Positions 10,007-18,125 of a stretch of DNA of 64,000 nt are shown here, piece after piece; position 1 is the first letter of the stretch; each line of letters opens with the position of its first letter. The DNA is from Sphingobacterium thalpophilum. Its GTDB lineage: Bacteria > Bacteroidota > Bacteroidia > Sphingobacteriales > Sphingobacteriaceae. Under the pieces are notes generated by a model. It ran no database searches. It saw only the letters and a list, made by a program, of their open reading frames with translations, and was not told the DNA's origin. The position numbers and the translations under genes are program-made. Location of the stretch: the NCBI RefSeq assembly GCF_901482695.1, contig NZ_LR590484.1, forward strand, positions 868,001 through 932,000. The letters are read 5' to 3'.

Positions 10007-11149
10007 ATGCTTGACCTACATGTAATCTTGGCCAATCTTCCCGATATTGCTTTTGGGATATTAGGTCTTCTCCTATTGGTACAATTATATTACATCTTAT
10101 TTGTTTACAGCAAATTGAGCAGTTATCAGGTGGAGCACCACAACGAGACGGATTCCCTTCCGCCATTGTCGCTGATTATCTGCGCCCACAATGAGGAAGA
10201 TAATCTTCGTGAATATTTGCCAGCTATCCTTACGCAGGATTATCCCGAGTTTGAGGTTATTGTAGTCAACGATTTCTCTACAGATCATACCCCCTGGATC
10301 CTGCAGGAATTCAGCCAGCAGCATCCCCATCTTAAAATTGTGGATATCAAGGAGCATATCCGCCTGAAACACGGAAAAAAATTCGCCGTAAGCATGGGGA
10401 TCAAAGCATCCAGATTCCAGACCCTGGTTTTTACAGATGCAGACTGTGCACCACAGTCCAATCAATGGCTGCGGGACATAGCCGGGGCTTTTACGCCCGG
10501 GACCGAAATTGTATTGGGTTACTCCCCTTATTTCAAGAAAAGGGGCTTATTAAACCTTTTGATCCGGTTTGAAACCACACATACCGCCATGAGCTATTTA
10601 TCTTACGCACTTAAAGGAGATGCTTACATGGGTGTGGGACGCAATATGGCATACAAAAAGGAACTCTTTTTCCGTAACAAGGGGTTTGCTGCGCACATGC
10701 ACATTAAGTCCGGTGACGACGACCTCTTTGTCAACCAAAATGCAACAAGGACCAATGTCAACATTGCCCTGCATCCGACATCATTTGTATATTCAGTGCC
10801 GAAGACCACATGGAAAAGCTATTACAAGCAGAAAGCCAGACATTCGGGAGCCTCCACGATCTATAAAAAACGCCATCAGCGCATGCTTGGCACGCAGTTG
10901 GTTTCGGCGGCGCTGTTTTACCTCGCTGCCATTACCGTCGCCATTGTATTCCCTGCATTTTGGTATGTCCCCTTATCAGCATACCTACTTCGCCTGTTTG
11001 CGCAATGGGCTGTATTTAGCAACATTTATAGAAAACTGGAAGTAAAAGAATTGATTTGGTGGCTACCGTTGGTAGACTTCATCTACTATTTTTATATTTG
11101 CACCAACGGTTTGTTCAGCAGAAAAAAGAAAAAAATAAGCTGGAAATAA
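10007..11149 (+). CDS. Membrane-bound family 2 glycosyltransferase
   Basis: A GT2 (GT-A fold) glycosyltransferase with an N-terminal membrane anchor (first 35 residues), a catalytic domain and two or three C-terminal membrane segments. The catalytic domain shows PLSLIICAHNEEDNLREYL, the nucleotide-binding VVNDFSTD, and FTDADCAPQSNQWL with the DxD-type metal motif. SGDDDLFVNQNA is the later acidic motif and KARHSGAS contains a basic Q/RxxRW-like segment (QKARHSG). The acceptor is unknown; lipid-linked or cell-surface polysaccharide is likely. Three in-frame starts exist (ATG at 9929, 9986 and 10007). The last gives a protein starting MLDLHVILANLPD just before the anchor, 380 residues, and is preferred. 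rsmG follows after 22 bp, so the pair may be cotranscribed. Confidence 0.83.
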   Translation: MLDLHVILANLPDIAFGILGLLLLVQLYYILFVYSKLSSYQVEHHNETDSLPPLSLIICAHNEEDNLREYLPAILTQDYPEFEVIVVNDFSTDHTPWILQEFSQQHPHLKIVDIKEHIRLKHGKKFAVSMGIKASRFQTLVFTDADCAPQSNQWLRDIAGAFTPGTEIVLGYSPYFKKRGLLNLLIRFETTHTAMSYLSYALKGDAYMGVGRNMAYKKELFFRNKGFAAHMHIKSGDDDLFVNQNATRTNVNIALHPTSFVYSVPKTTWKSYYKQKARHSGASTIYKKRHQRMLGTQLVSAALFYLAAITVAIVFPAFWYVPLSAYLLRLFAQWAVFSNIYRKLEVKELIWWLPLVDFIYYFYICTNGLFSRKKKKISWK

Positions 11150-11171
11150 TTTACTATTAAATTTTTACGTT

Positions 11172-11807
11172 TTGAATCCTACAGTCGATATCATCTACTC
11201 TTATTTTCCGAAAATGACGGATATACAAAAAGAGCAATTTGCCCAGCTTGCTGAGCTATATACTTTTTGGAATAGCCAGATCAATGTAATCTCACGCAAA
11301 GATATTGACAGCTTATACCTTCACCATGTCCTGCATTCGCTGGGAATAGCTAAATTCGTTCAGGAGCTGGCACCAGGAACACGCATCCTTGACGTAGGCA
11401 CAGGCGGGGGCTTCCCGGGGATCCCCATGGCCATCTTATTTCCTGAGGTCAGATTCCATCTGGTCGATTCGATCGGAAAAAAAATCAAAGTGGTCCGCGA
11501 AGTGGCGGCGGGACTGGGCCTCCAAAACGTTGAAGCCGATCATATCCGTGCCGAACAGCTGGATGATAAATACGATTTTGTGATTTCAAGGGCCGTAACA
11601 CGACTGGGAGAATTTGCCCCTTGGATACGCAATAAATTTCAAAAAAAGGATAAAAATGGTATTCCCAACGGTATCCTTTACCTCAAAGGCGGTGACCTTA
11701 GTGAAGAGATCAAGGAGTCCAGATTAAAAGCTGAACTGCATCCCTTGTCGAGCTATTTCAGAGAAGAGTTTTTCGAAACGAAATATCTGGTATATGTGCC
11801 GATGTAA
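11172..11807 (+). CDS. rsmG: 16S rRNA (guanine(527)-N7)-methyltransferase
   Basis: RsmG (GidB) methylates N7 of G527 in 16S rRNA using S-adenosylmethionine. The 211 residues fit the family. The SAM-binding motif ILDVGTGGGFPGIPMAILFP lies near residue 74, preceded by the conserved FWNSQINVISRKDIDSLYLHHVLHSL. FVISRAV and LKGGDL mark the later catalytic part. The start is a TTG at 11172. No ATG lies in frame between the preceding stop and this point, and the next ATG at 11214 would cut off a conserved N-terminal helix. The gene ends exactly one base before the stop codon of the convergent gene on the other strand. Confidence 0.94.
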   Translation: MNPTVDIIYSYFPKMTDIQKEQFAQLAELYTFWNSQINVISRKDIDSLYLHHVLHSLGIAKFVQELAPGTRILDVGTGGGFPGIPMAILFPEVRFHLVDSIGKKIKVVREVAAGLGLQNVEADHIRAEQLDDKYDFVISRAVTRLGEFAPWIRNKFQKKDKNGIPNGILYLKGGDLSEEIKESRLKAELHPLSSYFREEFFETKYLVYVPM

Positions 11808-12389
11808 TTAAGGTTTTACATCGCCTCCCGGTAAACTGAGGCGGCTGTGGATCAGCTCAACAGAATCAAGATAGCATTTCAGACAATGCTGTATGTAAGC
11901 TATCTTTTCGTAATTATCCTTTCCGCGCAACCATTTTAGGGTGGGCTGATAATACATCCTAAATTTGGTCAGCGAATCGCCCGAAAGGACAGTATACTCC
12001 TTGGTCAGCGCAAACCATTCTTCACGTACTAGATCCGCTTCGTATTCGCGTTCAAATTGACGCTGTAGTCTTCTGGAATGACGGCCCTTGCGACTAAATT
12101 TGTTATAAAGCTTATTGAGATTGACCGCAAGGCCACCCTGATGGGGCAAAGTTACCATGTCCTTGGTGTCCCCCCAAAAGTAAATGGACTTATACTCCGA
12201 CTTCTTCTGATCGAACTTATCTTTTGCAGTTGAATTGATGCCTTTTAGCTGGACGGTATCGAGCCGCAGCGTATCCCCCTTTTTTGTAGTATCCTGTGGC
12301 ATAGAGTTTCGGGAATGCGCTACAACCGATCGATCGACAGTGAAACAGAGGCCGGCAAGCAGCAAAACGAGAAAGCTAATACGTACCAT
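11808..12389 (-). CDS. Secreted protein of a Bacteroidota-specific family, function unknown
   Basis: A 193-residue protein with an N-terminal signal sequence (hydrophobic residues 4-17, polar region after about 26) and a basic, helical C-terminal half. The segment with NLNKLYNKFSRKGRHSRRLQRQFEREYEAD resembles the tail of exported carboxypeptidase-regulatory-like proteins common in Bacteroidota (recognised by recall, not by a search). There is no catalytic motif. The stop codon abuts that of rsmG with no spacer, so the two transcripts must overlap at their 3' ends. A periplasmic location is inferred from the signal peptide. Confidence 0.7.
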   Translation of the reverse strand: MVRISFLVLLLAGLCFTVDRSVVAHSRNSMPQDTTKKGDTLRLDTVQLKGINSTAKDKFDQKKSEYKSIYFWGDTKDMVTLPHQGGLAVNLNKLYNKFSRKGRHSRRLQRQFEREYEADLVREEWFALTKEYTVLSGDSLTKFRMYYQPTLKWLRGKDNYEKIAYIQHCLKCYLDSVELIHSRLSLPGGDVKP

Positions 12390-12461
12390 GTGATAATTGA
12401 TTACCCTAAAATAGTCAACTATCCATCAAGTGAGTATGGATTTAACGATCTTTAACGCCTG

Positions 12462-12695
12462 TTAAAATCCCAGCTCTTTCTTTATCTCTTCGCCGATCAG
12501 ATTGATTTCCTCATCCATGCCAAACATGGGTAGTTCAGTCTCTGGGTTTAATTTCAGCCAGCTGGTATCGGTGTCCTTAATGATTTTCACATATTCTGTG
12601 CCGTCTTTGAAAATGACATAAGTATCCTCCTCCTCGGGGAATACAGAATAAATCACATCACCTAATTCAATATCGAAGGGTTCTTTCGTGTTCAT
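12462..12695 (-). CDS. Small acidic conserved protein
   Basis: A 77-residue, strongly acidic protein (FPEEEDTYVIFKDG, DTDTSWLKLNPETELP, MDEEINLIGEEIKKEL). It has no signal peptide, membrane segment or cysteine, so it should be a soluble cytoplasmic protein. I do not recognise a named family. It is supported as a gene by a well-formed Bacteroidota promoter 20 bp in front of the ATG, an ordinary ATG start and coding-like composition. It lies 72 bp in front of the secreted-protein gene on the same strand and may be cotranscribed with it. Confidence 0.65.
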   Translation of the reverse strand: MNTKEPFDIELGDVIYSVFPEEEDTYVIFKDGTEYVKIIKDTDTSWLKLNPETELPMFGMDEEINLIGEEIKKELGF

Positions 12696-12714
12696 AACAT
12701 TACTTTTCTATCCA

Positions 12715-12745
12715 CAAAGCTAGCAAATATCGCGCATCTTCCCAA
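12715..12745 (-). promoter_or_regulatory. Promoter for the 77-residue acidic protein
   Basis: On the minus strand a TTG at 12743-12745 is followed, 20 bp later, by TAGCTTTG at 12722-12715, which matches TAnnTTTG exactly. Transcription would start near 12708, giving a leader of about a dozen bases before the ATG at 12695. Confidence 0.55.
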
Positions 12746-12852
12746 GGCATGTGCATGGCCGCAGTCACTTCTGCGAGAAGCTCAACCATGCAAACCATAC
12801 TAAAAAGTTATACAAGGAGTTATAATTTTCACTATCTTTAAAGTACCCAATT

Positions 12853-13983
12853 ATGAAACTGATCTATCCCATAGCTTTGACCAAAATCAAGGGCATTGGC
12901 CCTCGGACAGCACGGCGTATCCTTACGCATACAGAGAACCTGGAAGACCTTTTTTCGTATTCCAAAAGAGAATTAATGCAAATACCGGGCATGCGGGAAT
13001 CTGCTGCCGATGCGATACGCAGCAGAACCTACCTGCAAGACTGCGAGCGTGAACTTGAATTTATTGATAAACATCAAATTCAGGCACTATGGGTAGAGGA
13101 CGAACAGTATCCGCAACGGTTAAAACAATGCGACGATGCTCCCCTGCTGCTTTACTATAAGGGCAACGGCAACCTCAACGCTAAAAAGGTAATTAGCATT
13201 GTGGGTACAAGACATTCCACCCCCTATGGGCAACGGCTATGCGAAGACTTTATCCGCCAGCTGGATCAGAACGGGGATATCCTGATCGTGAGCGGTCTTG
13301 CCTACGGCATAGACGCCTGTGCGCATCGGCTTGCACTGAAAAATGATATTCCCACGGTAGCAGTGCTCGGTCACGGTCTGGACCGGATATACCCTGCCTC
13401 CCATCGTGAACTCGCGTCCAGAATGTTGAATCAAGGGGGGTTACTGACGGAATTTGCGTCCAACACATTGCCCGAGCGCACCAATTTTCCCATGCGTAAC
13501 CGCATTATTGCAGGGCTTGCGGACGTCACCGTTGTTGTGGAGGCTGCAATCAAAGGCGGTGCATTGATTACCGCAGAGATCGCCAATAGTTATCATAGGG
13601 ATGTCTGCGCATTCCCGGGAGCAATTTATGATAAAAGCAGCGAAGGTACCAACTACCTGATCAAGACTAATAGAGCCCATATGATCAGGCACGTGCAAGA
13701 TCTGGAGTATTTAATGAACTGGGACATCAGCAAAGAACAGGCCGGCCAACAGCTTGAACTGGGCTTTAAACTGGAAAAAGATCAGGAAAAAGTGCTTGCG
13801 CTGATCCATGATGCCGGACAATTGGGGATCGATCAGCTGATCGAAAAGCTCGAATGGCCTCAGAGTAAATTAGCACTGGTCCTGCTGGAACTGGAAATGC
13901 AGTCCTTGGTTCATGCCCTTCCCGGAAAAATGTATAAGTCGGCCGGACGGCCCGCGGAAGCCGCTGGACCATTGGGACGATAA
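12853..13983 (+). CDS. dprA: DNA-processing protein DprA (Smf)
   Basis: DprA binds incoming single-stranded DNA and loads RecA during natural transformation. The 376 residues carry an N-terminal helix-hairpin-helix/SAM-like part (LTKIKGIGPRTARRIL near residue 9, then LMQIPGMRES). The Rossmann-like DprA domain starts at VGTRHSTPYG (Gly118) and continues with VSGLAYGIDACAHRLAL, VLGHGLDRIYP, GGLLTEF, NFPMRNRIIAGL and EAAIKGGALITAEIA. A winged-helix DML1-type C-terminal domain follows from about residue 305. All hallmark motifs are intact. An imperfect -7 box (TATCTTTA, 12833-12840) lies just upstream. The presence of dprA alone does not prove competence. Confidence 0.94.
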   Translation: MKLIYPIALTKIKGIGPRTARRILTHTENLEDLFSYSKRELMQIPGMRESAADAIRSRTYLQDCERELEFIDKHQIQALWVEDEQYPQRLKQCDDAPLLLYYKGNGNLNAKKVISIVGTRHSTPYGQRLCEDFIRQLDQNGDILIVSGLAYGIDACAHRLALKNDIPTVAVLGHGLDRIYPASHRELASRMLNQGGLLTEFASNTLPERTNFPMRNRIIAGLADVTVVVEAAIKGGALITAEIANSYHRDVCAFPGAIYDKSSEGTNYLIKTNRAHMIRHVQDLEYLMNWDISKEQAGQQLELGFKLEKDQEKVLALIHDAGQLGIDQLIEKLEWPQSKLALVLLELEMQSLVHALPGKMYKSAGRPAEAAGPLGR

Positions 13984-14046
13984 GATCCAAGAATGATATA
14001 AGCTATTTTATTTACATGCATAAACCAAACTAAACCCACAATTTAA

Positions 14047-15549
14047 ATGAACGAAAACAACACAAAAAGCATCTGGAAAGTCATTGGCGCCTCCTCTATG
14101 GGAACACTCATTGAATGGTATGACTTTTTCATCTTCGGCAGCCTTTCCATCGTCATTTCAACCAAATTTTTCCCGGCTGATAACCCAACCGCTGCGTTCC
14201 TGTCAACATTGGCTACCTTTGCAGCCGGTTTTGTGGTAAGGCCCTTTGGGGCGCTCTTTTTTGGCCGCCTCGGCGATATCATTGGCCGTAAATACACGTT
14301 TATGGTGACTCTTCTGTTGATGGGAGGTGCCACCTTTCTGATAGGATGCATTCCCAGCTATGAAAGTATAGGTTTCTGGGCTCCGCTAATTGTTCTGATT
14401 TTAAGGCTCCTGCAGGGACTCGCTTTGGGCGGCGAATATGGTGGTGCCGCGACGTATGTGGCCGAACATGCACCCATGGGACAACGTGGATACTGGACCT
14501 CCTGGATACAGACTACCGCCACTTTTGGTCTATTTATTTCCTTAGTCGTTATTCTCCTGACAAAGAGTTTTCTGAGCGAAACACAGTTTGACAACTGGGG
14601 CTGGCGGGTCCCCTTTCTACTGTCGCTGGTGATGGTATACGTATCCTACCTTATCCGTAAAAAAATGAAGGAGTCGCCCGAATTTAGTAAGGCTAAAGCC
14701 GAAGGCAAAACAAGCACAAACCCCTTAAAAGAGAGCTTTGGACATCGTTATAACCTTAAATTTGTCCTACTTGCCCTCTTCGGAGCGGCAATGGGCCAAG
14801 GCGTTGTCTGGTATACCGGCCAATTCTACTCGATGAGTTTCATGAAGACCGTCATGCATCTACAGTCGGATCAGGCTGACACCATCCTGGGGATCGCCTT
14901 GTTGCTTGGGACACCCTTTTTTGTTGTGTTTGGTTGGTTAAGCGATAAAGTCGGCCGCAAATGGATTATGTTGGCCGGAATGCTGCTCGCCGTATTGACG
15001 TACCGTCCTATTTACAAATCGATGTACCATCTCTCTGACATTCAGCATAAAACCAAAATAAACGAGACAAGCAAGCCACCACAGGCCGAAGAGGGCACAG
15101 CGGTCTCCGTCACGATAACTGACTATGACGACGGCACCCAGATGAGCAATGCTACGACATACCATCATGAGGGTGATCTTAAAGGAAAGGAGAGCGTCAA
15201 AACGACCGTCCACCTAAGCGGCAAAAATTACGTATGGTTAATTGCCCTGTTGTTCATCCAGATAATTTATATCACCATGGTGTATGGCCCCATCGCAGCT
15301 TTTCTGGTCGAACTGTTCCCGGTAAAAATCCGGTACACATCCATGTCCCTGCCATATCATGTCGGTAACGGCATATTCGGAGGTCTGCTTCCAGCGGTTT
15401 CCACCTATCTCACGACAAATGCGGAAACAGCCCATGCATCTCAGTTCTACCTGGCGGGATTATGGTATCCAATTATTATTGCAGCCGTCTGTTTCGTCAT
15501 CGGAAGTCTCTATATCAACAACAAATCAACTCCTTCAAACCATGAATAA
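14047..15549 (+). CDS. MFS transporter, metabolite:H+ symporter (MHS) family
   Basis: A twelve-segment major facilitator carrier of the MHS group (relatives of ProP, KgtP and ShiA), which import organic acids, betaines or similar solutes with protons. Hallmarks are GASSMGTLIEWYDFFIFG in segment 1, the loop motif FGRLGDIIGRKYTF, RLLQGLALGGEYGGAATYVAEHAP in segment 4, and the second-half loop GWLSDKVGRKW. An unusual hydrophilic insert of about 70 residues (roughly residues 325-395, rich in K, E, T and D, with TKINETSKPPQAEEGT) sits between segments 8 and 9 and makes the protein 500 residues long. The substrate is unknown. Its stop codon overlaps the next small gene, so the two are coupled. Confidence 0.88.
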   Translation: MNENNTKSIWKVIGASSMGTLIEWYDFFIFGSLSIVISTKFFPADNPTAAFLSTLATFAAGFVVRPFGALFFGRLGDIIGRKYTFMVTLLLMGGATFLIGCIPSYESIGFWAPLIVLILRLLQGLALGGEYGGAATYVAEHAPMGQRGYWTSWIQTTATFGLFISLVVILLTKSFLSETQFDNWGWRVPFLLSLVMVYVSYLIRKKMKESPEFSKAKAEGKTSTNPLKESFGHRYNLKFVLLALFGAAMGQGVVWYTGQFYSMSFMKTVMHLQSDQADTILGIALLLGTPFFVVFGWLSDKVGRKWIMLAGMLLAVLTYRPIYKSMYHLSDIQHKTKINETSKPPQAEEGTAVSVTITDYDDGTQMSNATTYHHEGDLKGKESVKTTVHLSGKNYVWLIALLFIQIIYITMVYGPIAAFLVELFPVKIRYTSMSLPYHVGNGIFGGLLPAVSTYLTTNAETAHASQFYLAGLWYPIIIAAVCFVIGSLYINNKSTPSNHE

Positions 15550-15769
15550 CCTTAAAAAACTACTCGGCATCGTATGGATCATTTTGGCCATATACACCGC
15601 ATATTTTAGCATTTTCGAACTTGCCTTACCAAAAATTTCTACAGGGCATCAGGAAGATCTGGTGTTCGGAATCATTATCCTCTGCATATTGACGCCCATT
15701 ATATCACTAGGTTTAGGCCTATTTGGTTATTATTCCCTTTTAGGTGAATACGATGACAGCAAAATGTAA
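15542..15769 (+). CDS. Small two-segment membrane protein coupled to the MFS transporter
   Basis: A 75-residue protein, MNNLKKLLGIVWIILAIY..., with two membrane helices (about residues 8-25 and 40-65) and an acidic end GEYDDSKM. Its ATG lies inside the end of the transporter gene: start and stop share the eight bases ATGAATAA, so translation is probably coupled. Small proteins of this type placed next to an MHS transporter are known in Bacteroidota (possibly the DUF6814 family, from memory). A role as accessory subunit or stabiliser of the carrier is inferred from the arrangement only. A longer ORF in the same frame, starting at 15359, merely runs through the transporter gene and is not the real start. 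Confidence 0.7.
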   Translation: MNNLKKLLGIVWIILAIYTAYFSIFELALPKISTGHQEDLVFGIIILCILTPIISLGLGLFGYYSLLGEYDDSKM

Positions 15770-15843
15770 GAATCGTGCTGTCCAATGGCTGGCCACCTTC
15801 TTGATACACGGCTTTGTTCTGTACACAGCGTGACCCCAACGGA

Positions 15844-15874
15844 AGTCTTCCCATACATTCAGGATGGGAAGACT
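15844..15874 (+). repeat. Inverted repeat downstream of the MFS operon
   Basis: A perfect 11-bp stem has arms AGTCTTCCCAT (15844-15854) and ATGGGAAGACT (15864-15874) with a 9-base loop. It lies 75 bp after the small membrane gene. There is no U-run behind it, so it may be an RNA-stabilising hairpin or a weak terminator. Between here and the SRP RNA promoter nothing else is visible. Confidence 0.45.
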
Positions 15875-16012
15875 CCTCTCTATAAAGGGTGAGATGTCCG
15901 TAATCATCGGTGTTAGCTTGTGGTAAAGGCGCCTGCAGACAAATTATTTCAATGGGAATCAATGAAATACAATAAAAACGCATTTTTTCTTTCCAAAAAC
16001 TGTTTTTTTTTC

Positions 16013-16020
16013 TACTTTTG
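16013..16020 (+). promoter_or_regulatory. -7 box of the SRP RNA promoter
   Basis: TACTTTTG is an exact TAnnTTTG match ending about 5 bases before the predicted 5' end of the SRP RNA. This is the spacing expected for a transcript starting at 16024-16027. The identical octamer is used in front of actA on the other strand. Confidence 0.6.
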
Positions 16021-16023
16021 TGG

Positions 16024-16127
16024 CGGGTAAGTCTTCTACGACCAGCTCCCATTGACTCCCCCAGGTTGGGAACAAAGCAAGGGTATTTGGTTGAGCGGTG
16101 CGATAGGAGTAGCTTACCCTTTTTTTG
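16024..16127 (+). ncRNA. ffs: Signal recognition particle RNA, small bacterial (4.5S) type
   Basis: The RNA scaffold of the signal recognition particle, which binds Ffh and targets nascent membrane proteins to FtsY. The apex has the universal domain IV signature: CAGG, then a TTG stem closed by the GGAA tetraloop and CAA, then AGCA (about 16062-16079). The two ends pair as GGGTAAG (16026-16032) with CTTACCC (16113-16119), with CTAC/GTAG just inside. The 3' end runs into eight T residues (16120-16127), so stem plus T-run also form the terminator. Length is about 100 nt, as for the 4.5S type, with no Alu domain. It stands alone between the MFS operon and accD. Confidence 0.88.
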
Positions 16128-16286
16128 TGCCCCAAAATTTAAAACACCAAACCTGAGATCTCCTCCTCTGCCTTATCGATACAAATAACAAGCCCAAGCT
16201 CTATCTGTACTATCCCTCCACTGCAATATACAAACGTATTCATGAAACCGCTGGTTAACTGCTGCTTACATTCAACGCAATTATAA

Positions 16287-16317
16287 TTGTATATAAAAGC
16301 ATTTTTATATAAGTTTG
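16287..16317 (+). promoter_or_regulatory. Promoter of accD
   Basis: TTG at 16287-16289 and TAAGTTTG at 16310-16317 are separated by 20 bp, matching the Bacteroidota promoter form. Transcription would start near 16324, about 15 bases before the ATG. The stretch between the SRP RNA and this promoter shows nothing recognisable. Confidence 0.6.
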
Positions 16318-16338
16318 TAGTCGAATAAGAACTATCGT

Positions 16339-17181
16339 ATGAGTTGGTTTAAAAGAGAAAAAGCTGGTATTAGCACAGCTACCGCTAATAAAAAAGAAGC
16401 ACCAGATGGCATGTGGAACAAATGTCCTACATGCAAAAAACCTTTGTTGCATCTTGAACAAGTAGAAAACGACTACGTTTGTCAATATTGTGGCCACCAC
16501 TTAAGAATTGGCTCCAAGGAATATTTTTCAATTTTATTTGACAATAACGAATTTACCGAACTATTCGCTACATTAAGCTCAGGCGATCCGCTGGAGTTTT
16601 TCGATTCCAAACCTTATCCTGAACGTTTGAAGGAAAGTCAGGCCAAGACTGGACTTAAAGATGCGTTACGCTCCGCCCATGGCAAAATGAATGGTCAGGA
16701 CATCGTTATTGCCTGTATGGATTTTAGCTTTATCGGCGGATCGATGGGATCTGTCGTGGGCGAAAAAATTGCGCGCTCGATCGATTACTGTATTGAACAT
16801 AGACTACCGTTTATGTTGATCTCCAAATCAGGTGGCGCGCGAATGATGGAAGCGGCTTTCTCCCTAATGCAAATGGCAAAAACCTCGGCTAAATTAGCCT
16901 TACTTGCACAAGCCGGGCTCCCTTATGTCTGTCTGCTGACAGACCCAACAACGGGAGGAGTGACTGCGTCTTATGCCATGCTGGGGGATATTAATATTGC
17001 CGAACCGGGAGCCCTGATCGGATTTGCTGGCCCCCGCGTCATCAAAGAAACGATCAAAAAAGACCTTCCAAAAGGATTCCAGACATCTGAGTTTGTATTG
17101 GAACATGGATTTCTTGATTTTATTGTCGATCGCAGACAGTTAAAAGATAAAGTAGCAACCTATCTTAGGTTAGTTGGATAA
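16339..17181 (+). CDS. accD: Acetyl-CoA carboxylase carboxyltransferase subunit beta
   Basis: AccD joins AccA to form the carboxyltransferase that moves the carboxyl group from biotin to acetyl-CoA, giving malonyl-CoA for fatty acid synthesis. The 280 residues fit the family. The N-terminal C4 zinc ribbon is seen as CPTCKKP and CQYCGHHL around residues 33-55, followed by the crotonase-fold domain. Its oxyanion and CoA motifs are seen as [37 protein letters not shown] and [14 protein letters not shown]. It is monocistronic, with its own promoter and a clear terminator. Confidence 0.96.
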   Translation: MSWFKREKAGISTATANKKEAPDGMWNKCPTCKKPLLHLEQVENDYVCQYCGHHLRIGSKEYFSILFDNNEFTELFATLSSGDPLEFFDSKPYPERLKESQAKTGLKDALRSAHGKMNGQDIVIACMDFSFIGGSMGSVVGEKIARSIDYCIEHRLPFMLISKSGGARMMEAAFSLMQMAKTSAKLALLAQAGLPYVCLLTDPTTGGVTASYAMLGDINIAEPGALIGFAGPRVIKETIKKDLPKGFQTSEFVLEHGFLDFIVDRRQLKDKVATYLRLVG

Positions 17182-17203
17182 CAATCAAGGCACATTATAC
17201 AAG

Positions 17204-17239
17204 AGCCCGCTGCGCAATATCGCCGGCGGGCTTTTTTTT
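17204..17239 (+). terminator. Rho-independent terminator of accD
   Basis: A G+C-rich 7-bp stem AGCCCGC (17204-17210) / GCGGGCT (17226-17232) encloses a 15-base loop and is followed by an eight-T run. It lies 22 bp after the accD stop. The T-run overlaps the last codon of the convergent gene. Confidence 0.85.
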
Positions 17240-17573
17240 AGAGATAGCGCCAAAAAGACCATAGCTTTCTCCTGAGCAGATAGTCGGGGTCATGCTCCTG
17301 CTGATAAGCTTCACGCTCAAAGGATATATTTCGGTATGCGCGGTCAAAATTCTTAAATCGGATAAAGCGAAGTACAAACTCACAGAGATACCACAGATAA
17401 AAAAACACAATACCCAATTCAAGGGCTTGCCGCAGATGGATGCGCTCGTGACGGATCAGTTGTTCATCCAGTTTGAAAATGCGATACCTTAAGAAGATAA
17501 AGGGAAAAATCGTGATGGCATTGGCTTTGCCAAAAGAAAATACAATTGTCCAAAATTTGCTAACGATAATCAT
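17238..17573 (-). CDS. Small membrane protein with an HExxH metal-binding motif
   Basis: A 111-residue protein with a hydrophobic N-terminal region, a second hydrophobic stretch (LGIVFFYLWYLCEFVLRFI, about residues 53-71) and the sequence RHERIHLRQ near residue 41. HERIH fits the HExxH zinc-metallopeptidase signature. The C-terminal part (FEREAYQQEHDPDYLL) contains acidic residues that could supply a third ligand, as in M48/M56-type peptidases. The protein is far shorter than those enzymes, so a peptidase activity is only a possibility. I do not recognise a named family. It is convergent with accD and its end overlaps the accD T-run. Confidence 0.6.
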   Translation of the reverse strand: MIIVSKFWTIVFSFGKANAITIFPFIFLRYRIFKLDEQLIRHERIHLRQALELGIVFFYLWYLCEFVLRFIRFKNFDRAYRNISFEREAYQQEHDPDYLLRRKLWSFWRYL

Positions 17574-17747
17574 GCGATCGTAAAACGTCTAAGCATCATC
17601 AAACTTAGCTAATTTTACCGTCAATTACAATCAGTATTCTTGGCCCCTACCCCCCCTCCCCTGATTACTTCCTGTACCACATCGATTTGTTTTCCCCGAC
17701 AGCAAAATAAGAACCAGCAAAATTTCTTTTAGAACTGGAATTTTTAT

Positions 17748-17755
17748 TAAGTTTG
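17748..17755 (+). promoter_or_regulatory. -7 box for the MerR-type gene
   Basis: TAAGTTTG matches TAnnTTTG exactly and lies 22 bp before the ATG at 17778. It is identical to the accD and mtgA boxes. No exact TTG is present at the ideal distance upstream. Confidence 0.45.
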
Positions 17756-17777
17756 CTATAGAATAAATTGCAATAAT

Positions 17778-18113
17778 ATGCCGTACAAAGAGCGTGAGAT
17801 AAATAAACTGTATTATACGATGGGAGAAGTTACTGAAATGTTTGACGTTAACGCTTCCCAGATACGTTTTTACGAGCGTGAATTTGATATTCTGCAACCC
17901 AAAAAAAATAAAAAGGGAAATCGCCTTTTTACTCAGGATGATATCGCCAACCTAAAAATTATCTTTAACCTGGTAAAGGAGAAAGGTTACACCCTGCAGG
18001 GGGCAAGAGATTATCTCCGTGACAATAAATCCGAAGCAAAAGAAAATCAACGCGTTGTAGACTCCCTGGAACGTCTAAAAAGTTTCCTGATCGAAGTGCG
18101 GGACTCACTCTAA
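17778..18113 (+). CDS. MerR-family transcriptional regulator
   Basis: A 111-residue DNA-binding protein with the MerR winged helix: YYTMGEVTEMFDVNASQIRFYEREFDIL (about residues 12-39), the wing with KKGNRLFTQDDIANLKII, then VKEKGYTLQGARDYLR and a short coiled-coil dimerisation helix (VVDSLERLKSFLIEVRDSL). There is no C-terminal effector domain and no cysteine metal site, so the signal is unknown. This short single-domain type is common in Bacteroidota. No obvious target gene is adjacent; the next gene is on the other strand. A perfect 16-bp palindrome lies 12 bp after its stop codon. Confidence 0.85.
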   Translation: MPYKEREINKLYYTMGEVTEMFDVNASQIRFYEREFDILQPKKNKKGNRLFTQDDIANLKIIFNLVKEKGYTLQGARDYLRDNKSEAKENQRVVDSLERLKSFLIEVRDSL

Positions 18114-18125
18114 GCTACATTTCAC

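Noticed and set aside
9763..10035. 90-residue minus-strand ORF between tgt and the glycosyltransferase gene
   Set aside because: It overlaps the predicted promoter region and the start of the glycosyltransferase, and no recognisable family features are seen.
15359..15541. Upstream extension of the small membrane protein gene
   Set aside because: These codons are a shifted frame of the MFS gene; the hydrophobic protein proper begins at the ATG at 15542.
15699..16052. 117-residue minus-strand ORF over the SRP RNA promoter
   Set aside because: Low-quality sequence covering a promoter and an RNA gene on the other strand.
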